This document shows positions 7,579 through 15,780 of a stretch of DNA of 19,860 nt, one piece after another. The stretch spans positions 1-19,860 of the forward strand of contig CAZCSK010000039.1 in NCBI GenBank assembly GCA_964501265.1, written 5' to 3'. The stretch's first letter is position 1. Every line of letters starts with the position of its first letter. The stretch comes from CAZCSK01 sp964501265. GTDB lineage: Bacteria > Actinomycetota > CADDZG01 > JAHWKV01. Position numbers and translations under genes: made by a program. Under the pieces are notes generated by a model. The model was given only the letters and a program-made list of their open reading frames with translations, was not told the origin of the DNA and did not search any database.

Positions 7579-8645
7579 ACACGTCCGCGGAGCACGGTCA
7601 CGACCAGGACAGTCCCCCTTACCATGACCATGACCATCACCACGATCACGGCGACGACCACGGAAAACAGACCATCGGATCCCGGCTCAGACATCTGTTC
7701 TCTCCTCACAGCCACGATCCATCTGCATCGATAGACAGCACGCTGGAGTCGAGCTCCGAGGGCCTCCGCGCACTGCGGATCTCGGTGGCGGGGCTTTCTG
7801 TCACGGCCGTTCTGCAGGTGGTGGTCGTCGCGTTCACCGGGTCGGTCGCGCTGCTTGCCGACACCATCCATAACTTCGCCGACGCGCTCACCGCAGTCCC
7901 TCTCGGGATCGCGTTCTGGATCGGAAGGCGACCCCCCAACAAGCGCTACACCTACGGTTACGGAAGAGCGGAAGATCTGGCGGGAATCTTCATCGTGCTG
8001 ACCATCGCTGCATCCGCGGCCGCAGCGGGATGGGAAGCGGTGTCACGCGCACTCAACCCCCGGCCCCTCAGTAACCTTCCTTGGGTGATGGCCGCCGGCG
8101 TCATCGGCTTCGTCGGCAACGAGATCGTCGCCGCCTACCGGATCAGGGTCGGGCGCAAGATCGGGTCGGCAGCTTTGGTTGCCGATGGTGTACACGCTCG
8201 AACCGATGGTCTGACTTCGTTGGGTGTCGTTTTGGGGGCCATCGGAGTGGCCTTCGGTTTTGACCTAGCCGACCCGATCGCCGGCATGGTCATCACCGTG
8301 ATGATCCTGATCGTGCTCAAAGGAGCGGCCCGCGACATATACCGCAGATTGATGGACAGCGTCGATCCGGCCATCGCGGATCAGGTCCGTCGTGCGCTCG
8401 AAGCAGTATCTGGAGTTGAGGAAGTGGAAAGTGTCCGCATCCGCTAGGTGGGGCACCACATGCGGGCGGAAGTCGAGCTGGTTTCCAACTCGGAGCTCAC
8501 CCTCGTCGAGGCGCACGGCATCGCCGAAGAAGCTCACCACCGTCTGTTACATGAGGTCCCCCGCTTGGCCCAGGCGACCATTCACTCGAACCCCTGCAAT
8601 CACGACGGAAGCGATCATCACGTCGTCAGCCGGCACCATTTCTAG
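7569..8645 (+). pseudogene. CDF-family metal cation exporter, interrupted by an amber codon
   Basis: Cation diffusion facilitators export Zn2+ or related metals in exchange for protons. GTG 7569 overlaps the PBP1 stop by 10 nt. Seen: a cytosolic His/Asp-rich head (about residues 9-32), several membrane helices with the metal-site pairs DTIHNFADAL and ADGVHARTDGL (HxxxD), then the start of the cytosolic C-terminal domain. The frame stops at TAG 8445-8447 after ESVRIR but continues without a shift as VGHHMRAEVEL...TLVEAHGIAEEAHHRLLH and on to 8645. Related proteins commonly have Trp here (RIRWVGHH), so a single TGG to TAG change is likely. The truncated 292-aa protein keeps all membrane helices but lacks most of the dimerisation domain. 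Readthrough or restart at GTG 8448 is possible but unproven. Confidence 0.85.
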
Positions 8646-8678
8646 GGAGAGCCGTCGGGATCTCATCACTGCGGCGCC

Positions 8679-8879
8679 CTAGAAAGGCTCCTGGCACGGA
8701 GGCCTCCCGTTGAACAACGCGTCCCCGGTTGGCCACTCGTTAGCGCGATACCTCTTACCTTCCTCGCTCAGCCGATAGCACCCGAGCCGCCCATGAGATG
8801 TGACAAATTCGTCGCCCATACCCTTGCCCCCTGTCGCGCGGTTGAAAGGGAGACTATGTCCCAGCAGATCGGGTGACAA
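8679..8879 (-). pseudogene. C-terminal scrap of a PBP-family paralog, PBP5
   Basis: A minus-strand frame of 66 codons ends with GCYRLSEEGKRYRANEWP and then LFNGRPPCQEPF. This matches the end pattern of the neighbouring family: WCY/CFV, then G-x-R-Y/W/H, then a WP pair, then FF/LF, then PC near the end (PBP1 WWCFVDRGARHNLGSWP...PCR; PBP3 GWCYIDSGARWRLGTWP...PCR). Nothing upstream of about 8850 resembles the family, so at most the last 55 residues survive. It lies tail to tail with the CDF gene. The match is short, so this rests on pattern rather than a full alignment. Confidence 0.5.
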
Positions 8880-9086
8880 GACGGGCTTGGAGGTCCCGAC
8901 CCGAAATGAGCCTTGGATGGACGACTAAAAGGGTCGACGAAACCCGCTGAATCGACGCCAACGCCGCAGCAAGCGCCCAGCGATCAAACCTGACACTAAC
9001 CCTCGGGCTCTGCAGATGGAGAGCAAGGGACATCCGCTTTTCCCTTGCCCTGCTTTGACAAGACCCTAAGGATTTTGATGTCCTTG
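8880..9086. other. Intergenic spacer, nothing recognised
   Basis: Neither strand has a credible coding frame; the minus-strand frame here is Ser/Arg-rich and unconvincing. A TTGACA hexamer at 9055-9060 has no matching -10 at normal spacing. Confidence 0.5.
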
Positions 9087-9116
9087 TTGACATATCAAAT
9101 GATTCAGGAGTAGTGT
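9087..9116 (+). promoter_or_regulatory. Predicted sigma-70-type promoter for PBP2
   Basis: TTGACA (9087-9092), an 18-nt spacer, and TAGTGT (9111-9116), which fits the actinobacterial TAnnnT -10. It is followed by GGAGGA (9137-9142), 7 nt before the ATG at 9150. The -35 TGACA and the -10 TGTCA form a short inverted pair that could be an operator, though this may be chance. PBP1, in contrast, appears to depend on an upstream operon promoter. Confidence 0.6.
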
Positions 9117-9149
9117 CAGCAGCCGGGGAGTAACACGGAGGAACCGCAG

Positions 9150-10820
9150 ATGAGAACGCGCAGGCGCCAGTCCAAGGCGGTAACTATTGCCTACGCAACT
9201 ATTGCCGCGATAGTGCTGCTGGTCATCGCCGCCGTTGCGCTAGTCATAGTGCCACCATCTCCACCAAGCGTCTCCGAGTTCGCCCCGCAGGCGGTCGAGC
9301 AGATCGAGGATGCGCCTGACCAACAATCGAGCCAATTCGGCTCGGGGGTCGGAGCGTGTGCGACGGGGCAAATCTGCGAGGGTCCAGATGCGGTGGTTGG
9401 TCTTCCGCCACCGAGAAACGTGATCGAGAAGGCCCGCGTTCGTCGCTGCATTGGCGATCCTCCCCGTCAGACAGAAGATCCTCAGTCGCCTCCATGCGTC
9501 AATTACTGGGAGGGTGACAACGGGGGCGCGACATCCAAAGGCGTTACTCGTGACGAGATCCGAGTGGCTTTCATGGGATGGTTCGACCTAATCGAGCCCC
9601 GGTTGGTTGAGTTCTTCAACCGGCGATTCGAATTCTATGGTCGCAAGATCAGGCTTATCGAGGTTCCGCACGTGGGGGGGCTAAATGCGAGGAACCCAGA
9701 AGAAAAGCGAAGTGCAGCCGCTAGAGTGGACGAGGAGATCAAAGCTTTCGCATCTCATGCGAGCTCGGAATCGAGGTTGAATCCCTATTTCGAGGAGCTG
9801 GCGCGTCGACGGATTCTAGGCATAAGGGGAGAACAGAGTTACGCGACGGAGCGCGCCAACTACGGTCCCGCTACCCCCTACCTTTGGAGCTTTCCACCCG
9901 TCCTGGATGACTTTCAGGCAAACCAGGCGGAATGGATCTGCAAAACTCTGGCACATAAAAATGCCAACTTCGCGGGTCCCCAGCTGGCACAGTCAACCCG
10001 AAAGTTCGGAGTCATCCTTGAGAACTCGGAGGAAATCGGGGAAGTCCCGGATATATCCGCCCTAGTCAGCGGGCTTAAGAGATGCGGAGTTGATATAGCG
10101 GAAACAGTTGAGGTGAGTGGCCCTCCGAGAGACGAAAAAAATCCCAGAATTGTCGCAGCGGTGGCCAGACTGAGTTCAAGCAACGTCACGAGCGTCACCT
10201 GCTTCTGTGATGCCAATTACTTTTTTTCGGCTATGCGGGCCTCGAGCCTACGAAACTATCACCCGGAGTGGCTCATCGGCTTCGGAAGTGAACACGATGT
10301 CGAAAACACCTATACGCAGCACGCTCCCCCTGACCAGAACATCTTCGGACTCAGAATTTTTAACAAGGTGAATAGTCTGGCAGACTCGCCGTGGTACTGG
10401 GCGATGAATGAGATCGACCCTACCTACGTGCCGCCTGACCGACGCGTCAACGACCACGAGATTCTCGATAACAGGAACCAATACCAAGCGCTCCTGCTCT
10501 TGGCCTCGGGAATTCAGCTCGCCGGTCCTGAGCTGACCCCCCAAACCTTCTCCCAAGCACTCACGAAGGCACGATTCCCCAATCCCGGATGCGGCGCACC
10601 GCCCTACTTTCAATCCTGTGTCGGCTTCGGTCCTTCCGACCATACGATGACCAACGACGTTGGCGCGGTCTGGTGGAATCCCGCTGGCGAAAAGGTCCAC
10701 ATGGAGCGTGGCGCTCCTCCCGGTAGTTTCTGCTACGTTGGGCGAGGTGTTCGGTACAGTCGGGGTCGCTGGCCGATAGAGCCGCTGCCATTCTTTGATA
10801 GAGATCAGCCCTGTCGGTAG
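9150..10820 (+). CDS. Membrane-anchored periplasmic-binding-protein-like protein, PBP2
   Basis: 556 aa, intact, with the best ribosome site of the family (GGAGGA, 7-nt spacing) and its own promoter. The layout is as in PBP1: basic start MRTRRRQSKAV, one anchor helix (about 11-34), PPSPPSVSEFAPQA, Cys70 and Cys76 in ACATGQIC, Cys100 and Cys116 in RCIGDPPRQTEDPQSPPC, then GATSKGVTRDEIRVAF and the type 1 binding-protein fold, and a PCR end. The linker and the pre-domain are strongly conserved with PBP1, while the ligand-domain core is clearly more divergent, as expected if paralogs differ in ligand. The N-terminus of PBP4 (QSSQFG, ACATGQ) is closer to PBP2 than to PBP1. Likely extracytoplasmic and membrane-tethered. 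Ligand and partner are unknown, and no transporter genes are next to it. Confidence 0.8.
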   Translation: MRTRRRQSKAVTIAYATIAAIVLLVIAAVALVIVPPSPPSVSEFAPQAVEQIEDAPDQQSSQFGSGVGACATGQICEGPDAVVGLPPPRNVIEKARVRRCIGDPPRQTEDPQSPPCVNYWEGDNGGATSKGVTRDEIRVAFMGWFDLIEPRLVEFFNRRFEFYGRKIRLIEVPHVGGLNARNPEEKRSAAARVDEEIKAFASHASSESRLNPYFEELARRRILGIRGEQSYATERANYGPATPYLWSFPPVLDDFQANQAEWICKTLAHKNANFAGPQLAQSTRKFGVILENSEEIGEVPDISALVSGLKRCGVDIAETVEVSGPPRDEKNPRIVAAVARLSSSNVTSVTCFCDANYFFSAMRASSLRNYHPEWLIGFGSEHDVENTYTQHAPPDQNIFGLRIFNKVNSLADSPWYWAMNEIDPTYVPPDRRVNDHEILDNRNQYQALLLLASGIQLAGPELTPQTFSQALTKARFPNPGCGAPPYFQSCVGFGPSDHTMTNDVGAVWWNPAGEKVHMERGAPPGSFCYVGRGVRYSRGRWPIEPLPFFDRDQPCR

Positions 10821-11070
10821 TCGTGCCACGAAAGTCGATTCTATGCACTTGCTTCTCCCTCTCGTTTCTGTGAATCACTGAATGCATGTATCAAATCCGG
10901 TTGCCGTCCGCCGCCTCTCGAGCAAAAACCTATGGAAGTTCGGGACCACCCTGGGACCACAACGCGGAGAGATTCGACGTTAAATCTCGTGATGTACCGT
11001 TAACCTTAGTCAAGCACGAGTGAGCGTGACGGGGCGTTCCTGAGCGTAACGGCGGAAGCTACTTTCCACC
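10821..11070. other. Intergenic region with paired direct repeats
   Basis: No gene is supported. Directly after PBP2 a GTG opens a 16-codon frame (10823-10873, starting MPRKS), perhaps a relic start. Two near-identical direct repeats, TGAGCGTGACGGGG (11021-11034) and TGAGCGTAACGGCGG (11041-11055), are exactly 20 bp apart just before the tRNA-Val scar. They could be arm-type integrase sites; this is inference. Confidence 0.4.
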
Positions 11071-11112
11071 CTTACAAGGCAGGGGTCACTGGTTCGAATC
11101 CAGTAGCGCCCA
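11071..11112 (+). other. tRNA-Val 3'-half fragment (attachment-site scar)
   Basis: The sequence reads as a tRNA from the anticodon loop onward: CTTACAA (anticodon TAC), GGCAG half-stem, variable GGGTC, T arm ACTGG-TTCGAAT-CCAGT, acceptor 3' strand AGCGCCC and discriminator A. There is no 5' half upstream; the five bases before the loop (CCACC) only partly fit the expected stem. Starting at an anticodon loop is the hallmark of an att copy left by an integrase that uses a tRNA-Val. It is not a functional tRNA gene. Confidence 0.75.
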
Positions 11113-11118
11113 CGATGT

Positions 11119-11133
11119 CATGTCGCGGCGCAT
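11119..11133 (+). repeat. Left 15-bp target-site duplication
   Basis: CATGTCGCGGCGCAT abuts the left end of the IS481-type element and recurs exactly at 12799-12813, abutting the right end. IS481-family elements make duplications up to about this length. The perfect match argues for a recent insertion. Confidence 0.85.
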
Positions 11134-11138
11134 TGTAA

Positions 11139-11240
11139 AAGTTCGGTACCTCTGCCTCACTTTGGCTTCGGTACCTCTGCAACACCCCCCGACCCGGCTT
11201 CGGTACCTTTGCAACACTGGCTTCGGTACCTCTGCAACAC
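11139..11240 (+). repeat. Subterminal repeats in the IS481-type left end
   Basis: Four copies of a unit containing CTTCGGTACCTCTGCAACAC or a close variant: 11139-11160 (the end copy, divergent at its 3' side), 11164-11185, 11196-11217 (TTT for TCT) and 11219-11240. The right end carries two inverted copies (12757-12768 and around 12782-12791). They are probably transposase-binding sites; unequal numbers at the two ends may set end identity. Confidence 0.7.
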
Positions 11241-11308
11241 TGATTCCACACATCTGATGCCCCTTTTGATCTTGACTTGTGCTCAACCGAGCCAAGGAGG
11301 ATCTCATC

Positions 11309-12757
11309 ATGCTGACGGACCTATCGATGGTTGAGCAGCGATATCAGGCGGTGCGGGAAGCACTCGACACCGAAGCCACGATCACCGATGTAGCCACCCG
11401 CTATGGGGTGGACCGCACGACACTTCATCGCTGGCTGCTGCGGTACGCAGATCTAGGTATGGGAGCACTTGCGAATCAAAGCTCAAAGCCAGGCCGGTGT
11501 CCACATCAGATCACCCCCACCATCGAAGCACGGATCGTTTCACTTCGAAAAGCTCAACCCGGTTGGGGTCCGCGAACCATCCTCAACAAACTGCGAAAGG
11601 AACTCGACCAGGTTCCTTCTCGCTCAGCTATCTACCGGTGCTTGGTCCGTCACCGTCTTATCGAACCCAAGACAAGAAAGCGTCGGCGCGACGACTACAT
11701 CAGATGGGAACGTTCCCGCTCCATGGAGCTTTGGCAGATGGACGTCATGGGAAGCGTGTACCTCGGAGACGGCACGCAGCTGTCGGTTGTCACAGGCATC
11801 GATGACCACTCGAGATTCTGTGTTATCGCCAAGCTGGTTCAAAGAGCAACAGCCAAGCCTGTCACCGATGCACTCTTAGAAGGCCTGTCCCGTCATGGCA
11901 TCCCGGAGTCGATCTTGACTGACAACGGTAAAGTCTTCACTGGTAAACGGGCCCCAAAGCCCGCCATCGTGCTGTTTGACCGCATCTGTTTGAACAATGG
12001 GATCAAACACATCCTTACTGCTCCATTTTCACCAACCACAACCGGCAAGATCGAACGACTGCATAGGACCATGCGCGAAGAGTTCTTCAGCGAGCAGAGC
12101 TTTGACACCATCGAACAATTTCAAGTCGCACTCGATGTTTGGGTCATCGAATACAACAACCAACGAGAACATCAGTCCATCGGCGACGTTGCACCGATAC
12201 GACGCTTCGAAATTGCCAAACAAGAAGCGTTCGAAGTCATCGATGGTGACGTCGACTTGAATCAAGAACCTGCACCTAAGAAGAAAACTACTCACCGTCG
12301 CGTTGACCGAGCTGGTCGCATCAGTATCCTTAAGCACCGCTACCATGTCGGTCGCCATCTTGCGGGGGAAGCTGTCGAGGTTGAGTCAACCGATGGAGTC
12401 CTCAACGTTACGCACAACGGCGTTCTAGTAGCCACTCACGCACGACGCCACCTGATCGATGACGACGACAGGATGGACCGAAAAGCCAAGATGAGACCAG
12501 CGCCTGCGACCAAGGGCGGTGAAGTGTTCCGCAATGTCGACCACACAGGCGCGGCGAGCTTCGCAGGAACCAACTACAGGGTGGGCAACAAGTTCATCGG
12601 ACAGGTCGCTGGGGTTCGCCTCGTCGGAGACACCGTGCAGATCACGATCGACGGAGCCCTTGTAAGAACCCACAAAGCCCGTCACGATAAGTCGAAAGAG
12701 TTCGGAGCCTTGGCTCAACCCAACGGCAGACCCAGAAGGAGCAAAAGTGTCGCATAG
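11309..12757 (+). CDS. IS481-type DDE transposase
   Basis: 482 aa from ATG 11309, preceded by AAGGAGG (11294-11300) at 8-nt spacing; an upstream GTG at 11279 has no such site. Domains in order: helix-turn-helix (about 23-45, ITDVATRYGVDRTTLHRWLL), a second HTH-like part, and an RNase H-fold catalytic core with D in WQMDVMG, D in LTDNGKV and E in GKIERLHRT. The long C-terminal tail contains two similar units of about 50 residues (RISILKHRYHVG...NGVLVATHARRH and ASFAGTNYRVG...DGALVRTHKARH), probably duplicated small beta domains. The gene is intact and is the only open frame in the element. Confidence 0.92.
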   Translation: MLTDLSMVEQRYQAVREALDTEATITDVATRYGVDRTTLHRWLLRYADLGMGALANQSSKPGRCPHQITPTIEARIVSLRKAQPGWGPRTILNKLRKELDQVPSRSAIYRCLVRHRLIEPKTRKRRRDDYIRWERSRSMELWQMDVMGSVYLGDGTQLSVVTGIDDHSRFCVIAKLVQRATAKPVTDALLEGLSRHGIPESILTDNGKVFTGKRAPKPAIVLFDRICLNNGIKHILTAPFSPTTTGKIERLHRTMREEFFSEQSFDTIEQFQVALDVWVIEYNNQREHQSIGDVAPIRRFEIAKQEAFEVIDGDVDLNQEPAPKKKTTHRRVDRAGRISILKHRYHVGRHLAGEAVEVESTDGVLNVTHNGVLVATHARRHLIDDDDRMDRKAKMRPAPATKGGEVFRNVDHTGAASFAGTNYRVGNKFIGQVAGVRLVGDTVQITIDGALVRTHKARHDKSKEFGALAQPNGRPRRSKSVA

Positions 12758-12798
12758 CTACCGAAGCCAATTAGAGGCACGGGTACCGAACCTCGACA

Positions 12799-12813
12799 CA
12801 TGTCGCGGCGCAT
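12799..12813 (+). repeat. Right 15-bp target-site duplication
   Basis: Exact copy of 11119-11133 directly after the right end of the IS481-type element. Removing one copy and the element rebuilds an uninterrupted target running from the tRNA-Val scar into CGTGGACAGCTGTCGCGG upstream of the next transposase. Confidence 0.85.
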
Positions 12814-12924
12814 CGTGGACAGCTGTCGCGGTGTGGGTGACATAAATTGTTGATCACGCCTCTGAGCAGCCAAGATAGGCTGGCTGTTTGGAAAATCAGG
12901 TCATCGAATGGGGATCAGGAAATC

Positions 12925-14175
12925 GTGGTCAACTCGCTCCTTTACTTGCTCTACCGTGTCCTGTTCAGGTCTCTTTTGAGGATCGGCGGATCCGAGGCCA
13001 AGACTGAACTCGAGAATGTCGTCCTTCGCCATCAATTGATGGTCCTCAAGCGTCGGCTGCCCCGCACTCGGGTCGCCCTTCGCGATCGAGTCTTCATGAC
13101 GGCAGCGGCCAGGTTTCTGCCCCGCGCTGCACTTGCCGGGTTCATCGTGAGCCCGCAAACCTTCCTGCGCTGGCATCGCCAGCTCGTCAGTCGAAAGTGG
13201 GCACGCTATTCACGCCGACCGCGCGGACCCGGACGGCCGCAGTTGCCGCAAGAAACCCAAGAGTTGATCCTTAGGATCGCAAAGGAGAACGAGCGCTGGG
13301 GTTATCGCCGCGTCCACGGGGAGCTCGTCAAACTTGGCGTCAAGGTGTCGGCCACGGCGGTGCGGATGCTACTGCGTAGAAACGGTCTTGGTCCGGCTCC
13401 GAGGCGTGAAATGCAGACCTGGACTCACTTCTTGTCGATGCAGGCAAAGACTGTTCTCGCATGTGACTTCTTCACGGTAGACACGCTGTTCTTAAAGCGC
13501 ATCTACGTTCTGTTCTTCATCGAGATCGCCAACCGTCGGGTCCACTTCGCAGGCTCGACCGCTAACCCCAACGGCCAATGGGTGACCCAGCAAGCCAGGA
13601 ACATGTTCATGGCGACCGACTTCGACTATCTGCGCTTTCTGATCCGTGACCGCGACGCCAAGTTCTCGGGTACCTTCGATGAGGTCTTCTTAACCGAAGG
13701 ATTCACTGTCATGAAAACCCCGTACCGATCTCCACGGGCAAACGCATTCGCGGAGCGTTGGATAAAGACCGTTCGCAATGAGTGCCTGGATCATCTTCTG
13801 ATCCTCGGATGGCGTCATCTGGGCAACGTGATGCGCATCTTCGTGGAGCATTACAACATGCAGCGCCCCCACCGCTCCTTGGGTCTGCGCCCGCCGATGG
13901 GCGATGCGCCGGTGGCAGCGTCCGTCGCCGACATCAGTGTCAAGAGGCGTGACCTTCTCGGTGGGCTGGTCCACGAGTACTTCGCCCAACTTAGCGACCG
14001 TCCAGAGGAGCCTCATCTCTTAGAGTCTGAGGTTCGTGCTCGCAGCAACAGTTCACAGTGCCCGAGGCTCCCGCGTCCCACTTATCAACGGGCTCAATGC
14101 ACCAAGGAGACCCGACGTCACAGGACGGTCAGGTGCTATTTTCATCCGCTGACGGTGCCCCGGCAAGGGGCATGA
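12925..14175 (+). CDS. DDE transposase (integrase core, IS3/IS481-like) with read-through C-terminus
   Basis: GTG 12925 (VVNSLLYLLYRVLFRSLL) is chosen because this is where family-like sequence begins and CAGGA lies upstream; the frame is open further back to 12847. Seen: an N-terminal helical region, a helix-turn-helix part with RWHRQLVSRKW, and a catalytic core with D in LACDFFTVDT, D in RDRDAKFSG and E in NAFAERWIKTVRNECLDHLL. Relatives typically end shortly after the motif LLGGLVHEY, here about 13979. This frame reads on for roughly 60 residues of unrelated, Arg/Pro-rich sequence into the IS21 remnant, so the original stop and right end of the element were probably lost. No convincing terminal inverted repeats were found. 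Confidence 0.8.
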   Translation: MVNSLLYLLYRVLFRSLLRIGGSEAKTELENVVLRHQLMVLKRRLPRTRVALRDRVFMTAAARFLPRAALAGFIVSPQTFLRWHRQLVSRKWARYSRRPRGPGRPQLPQETQELILRIAKENERWGYRRVHGELVKLGVKVSATAVRMLLRRNGLGPAPRREMQTWTHFLSMQAKTVLACDFFTVDTLFLKRIYVLFFIEIANRRVHFAGSTANPNGQWVTQQARNMFMATDFDYLRFLIRDRDAKFSGTFDEVFLTEGFTVMKTPYRSPRANAFAERWIKTVRNECLDHLLILGWRHLGNVMRIFVEHYNMQRPHRSLGLRPPMGDAPVAASVADISVKRRDLLGGLVHEYFAQLSDRPEEPHLLESEVRARSNSSQCPRLPRPTYQRAQCTKETRRHRTVRCYFHPLTVPRQGA

Positions 14176-15076
14176 ACACTTATCAGCGCACCCATTACGA
14201 GCCGGGCGAGCTCGCCCAGTGGGATCTGTGGCAGCCAGCGGTAGAGATCCCTGTTGGCTATGACCTGACTGAGAAGTTGTGGGTGGTGACTGGGGTCACC
14301 GGCTACGCGCGCTACTCGATGGGTCACATGGTGGCTTCAAGACAAACCCACGATGTCTTGGGCGGACATCTCGAGTGTTTGAAGGATCTGGGATCTGTTC
14401 CCCGCATGGGGGTTTACGACAACGAGGGCGCGATCGGAAGAAACCGCGGCGGCAAGATCGAGCTGACTCACGCCTTTCAAGTTTTCCGAGGAACGCTTGG
14501 GATGGGAGCGAACGTTCTCAAAGGGAACTTCCCCGAGGGAAAGGGAGTTCTCGAGCGAACCCACGGCTATTTCGAGACTTCTTTTCTACCGGGCAGAACC
14601 TTCACCGGGATCGACGACTTCAACTCCCAGTTCAAAAGCTGGCTCGTCAACAGGGCGAACCACCGTATTCACCGAACTACTCGTTGCCGTCCCGATGAGC
14701 GCATCGCCGAGGACAAAGGCTCGATGCTTGCTCTTCCTCCGGTACTGCCCGACACGGCACTTCATTTCCCTACACGCATCAGCAGAGATCACTACACCGC
14801 ACTGGTACTTGCGACTACTCGGTCCATCCCAAAGCGATCGGCCGCAGGGTGCAGGTCACCTTGGATCTTGGGTGGGTGGTGGTAAAGCTCGGAGAGGAAG
14901 AGGTCGCCCGGCATCAAAGGTGCTTCGCCCCTCATCGCACCCTTACCGATCCAGTGCACGGCCGGGCAAGAAGAGAGATGAAGCAACAGCGACAACTAAC
15001 GATGCATCAGGGAGAAGAAGTTGAAGAGCGCGATCTCGCCGTGTATGAACGGGCGTTTGAGCAGGTGGGAACATGA
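14172..15076 (+). pseudogene. istA: IS21 transposase IstA, 5'-truncated and frameshifted
   Basis: Family homology begins near MNTYQRTHYEPGELAQWDLW (with the first catalytic Asp) and runs through EKLWVVTGVTGYARY, GVYDNEGAIGRNRG (second Asp) and GNFPEGKGVLERTHGYFETS (catalytic Glu). The N-terminal HTH region is missing. The first frame is lost near 14800-14804: after TRISRDHY the homology continues in another frame as GTCDYSVHPKAIGRRVQVTL, then LDLGWVVVKLGEEEVARHQR, to the stop at 15076. The end overlaps the istB ATG (ATGA), as is normal in IS21 elements. Two independent lesions make it non-functional. Confidence 0.88.
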
Positions 15077-15780
15077 ATAAGGCAAAGAGCGACCTCACCT
15101 ACCTGTGCCGCAGCCTCAAGGCCCCAGCGCTTCTGTCTTCAGTCGAACGACTGGCCGAAAGAGCGCGCTCGGACAACTGGACTCACGAGGACTTTCTGGC
15201 GGCGTGTCTTGAGAGAGAAGTCTCGTCACGCCAGAGTCATGGTGGGGAGAATCCGATCAAGTCCGCGCGCTTTCCCTCATACAAGACCCTTGAGGACTTT
15301 GACTTCTCCTTCCAGCGCTCGATCCGAAAGAGGTTGTGGCTCATCTGGGAGCACTCGACTTCATCGAAGCGAAGCAGAACGTGATCTTCCTGGGCCCACC
15401 TGGAACCGGCAAGACGCATCTGGCAACTGCACTCGGGATCAGGGCGTGCCAAGCCGGTCATCGGGTGGTGTTCGCTACCGCATCCGAATGGGTTGCACGA
15501 CTCGGGCAACCGCTCGATGCCGGCACGCTGCACAAAGAACTTCGGCAGATGGTGCGAACTCCGCTTCTAGTGATCGATGAAGTGGGCTACATTCCCTTTG
15601 ACGCAGAAGCCGCCAACATCTTCTTCCAGCTGGTGTCTTCGCGCTACGAGCGAGCCAGCGTGATCGTCACGTCCAACAAACCATTTGGGAGATGGGGCGA
15701 GGTGTTCGGTGACGCCGCCGTAGCTGCGGCAATGATCGATCGTCTCGTACATCACGCTGAGGTAGTAAAGATGAAGGGAA
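14172..15780 (+). mobile_element. IS21-family element remnant (istA-istB)
   Basis: It holds the characteristic istA-istB gene pair with ATGA overlap, but both ends are gone. The 5' part of istA is replaced by the tail of the preceding transposase, and the 3' end of istB runs into a recombinase fragment on the other strand. Each gene carries a frameshift. It cannot transpose by itself. Confidence 0.85.

Larger units (their letters stand above)
11134..12798 (+). mobile_element. IS481-type insertion sequence, apparently intact (1665 bp)
   Basis: The ends are TGTAAAAGTTCGGTACC (11134-11150) and the reverse complement of TGTCGAGGTTCGGTACC (12782-12798). These are imperfect inverted repeats that begin TGT and extend, with mismatches, for about 30 bp. 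Perfect 15-bp duplications flank it. One full-length transposase fills the interior. The left end holds several subterminal copies of a GGTACC-centred repeat. Intact ends, duplication and gene suggest it could still be active. Confidence 0.85.

Noticed and set aside
8854..9093. 79-aa minus-strand frame upstream of PBP2
   Set aside because: Ser/Arg-rich, with no ribosome site or family signal, and it overlaps the PBP2 promoter.
10823..10873. Start of another PBP paralog right after PBP2 (MPRKS...)
   Set aside because: Only about five residues resemble a family start and there is no anchor helix before the stop; chance cannot be excluded.
11141..11242. Repeats at the IS left end as a CRISPR array
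   Set aside because: Units are adjacent or irregularly spaced, spacers are absent or only a few bases, and the repeats match the element's own terminal inverted repeats.
11086..11310. Minus-strand frame ending SWALLDSNQ
   Set aside because: The end is antisense tRNA sequence and the rest is the IS left end; no protein signal.
12814..12846. GGACAGCTGTCGCGGTGTGGG region as the left terminal repeat of the second transposase element
   Set aside because: It looks like an insertion-sequence end, but no matching inverted copy was found on the right side, so the boundary cannot be supported.
15567..15778. Extension of the serine-recombinase frame across istB
   Set aside because: Below about 15779 the frame is antisense to the conserved IstB coding sequence, so only the upstream part is recombinase-like.
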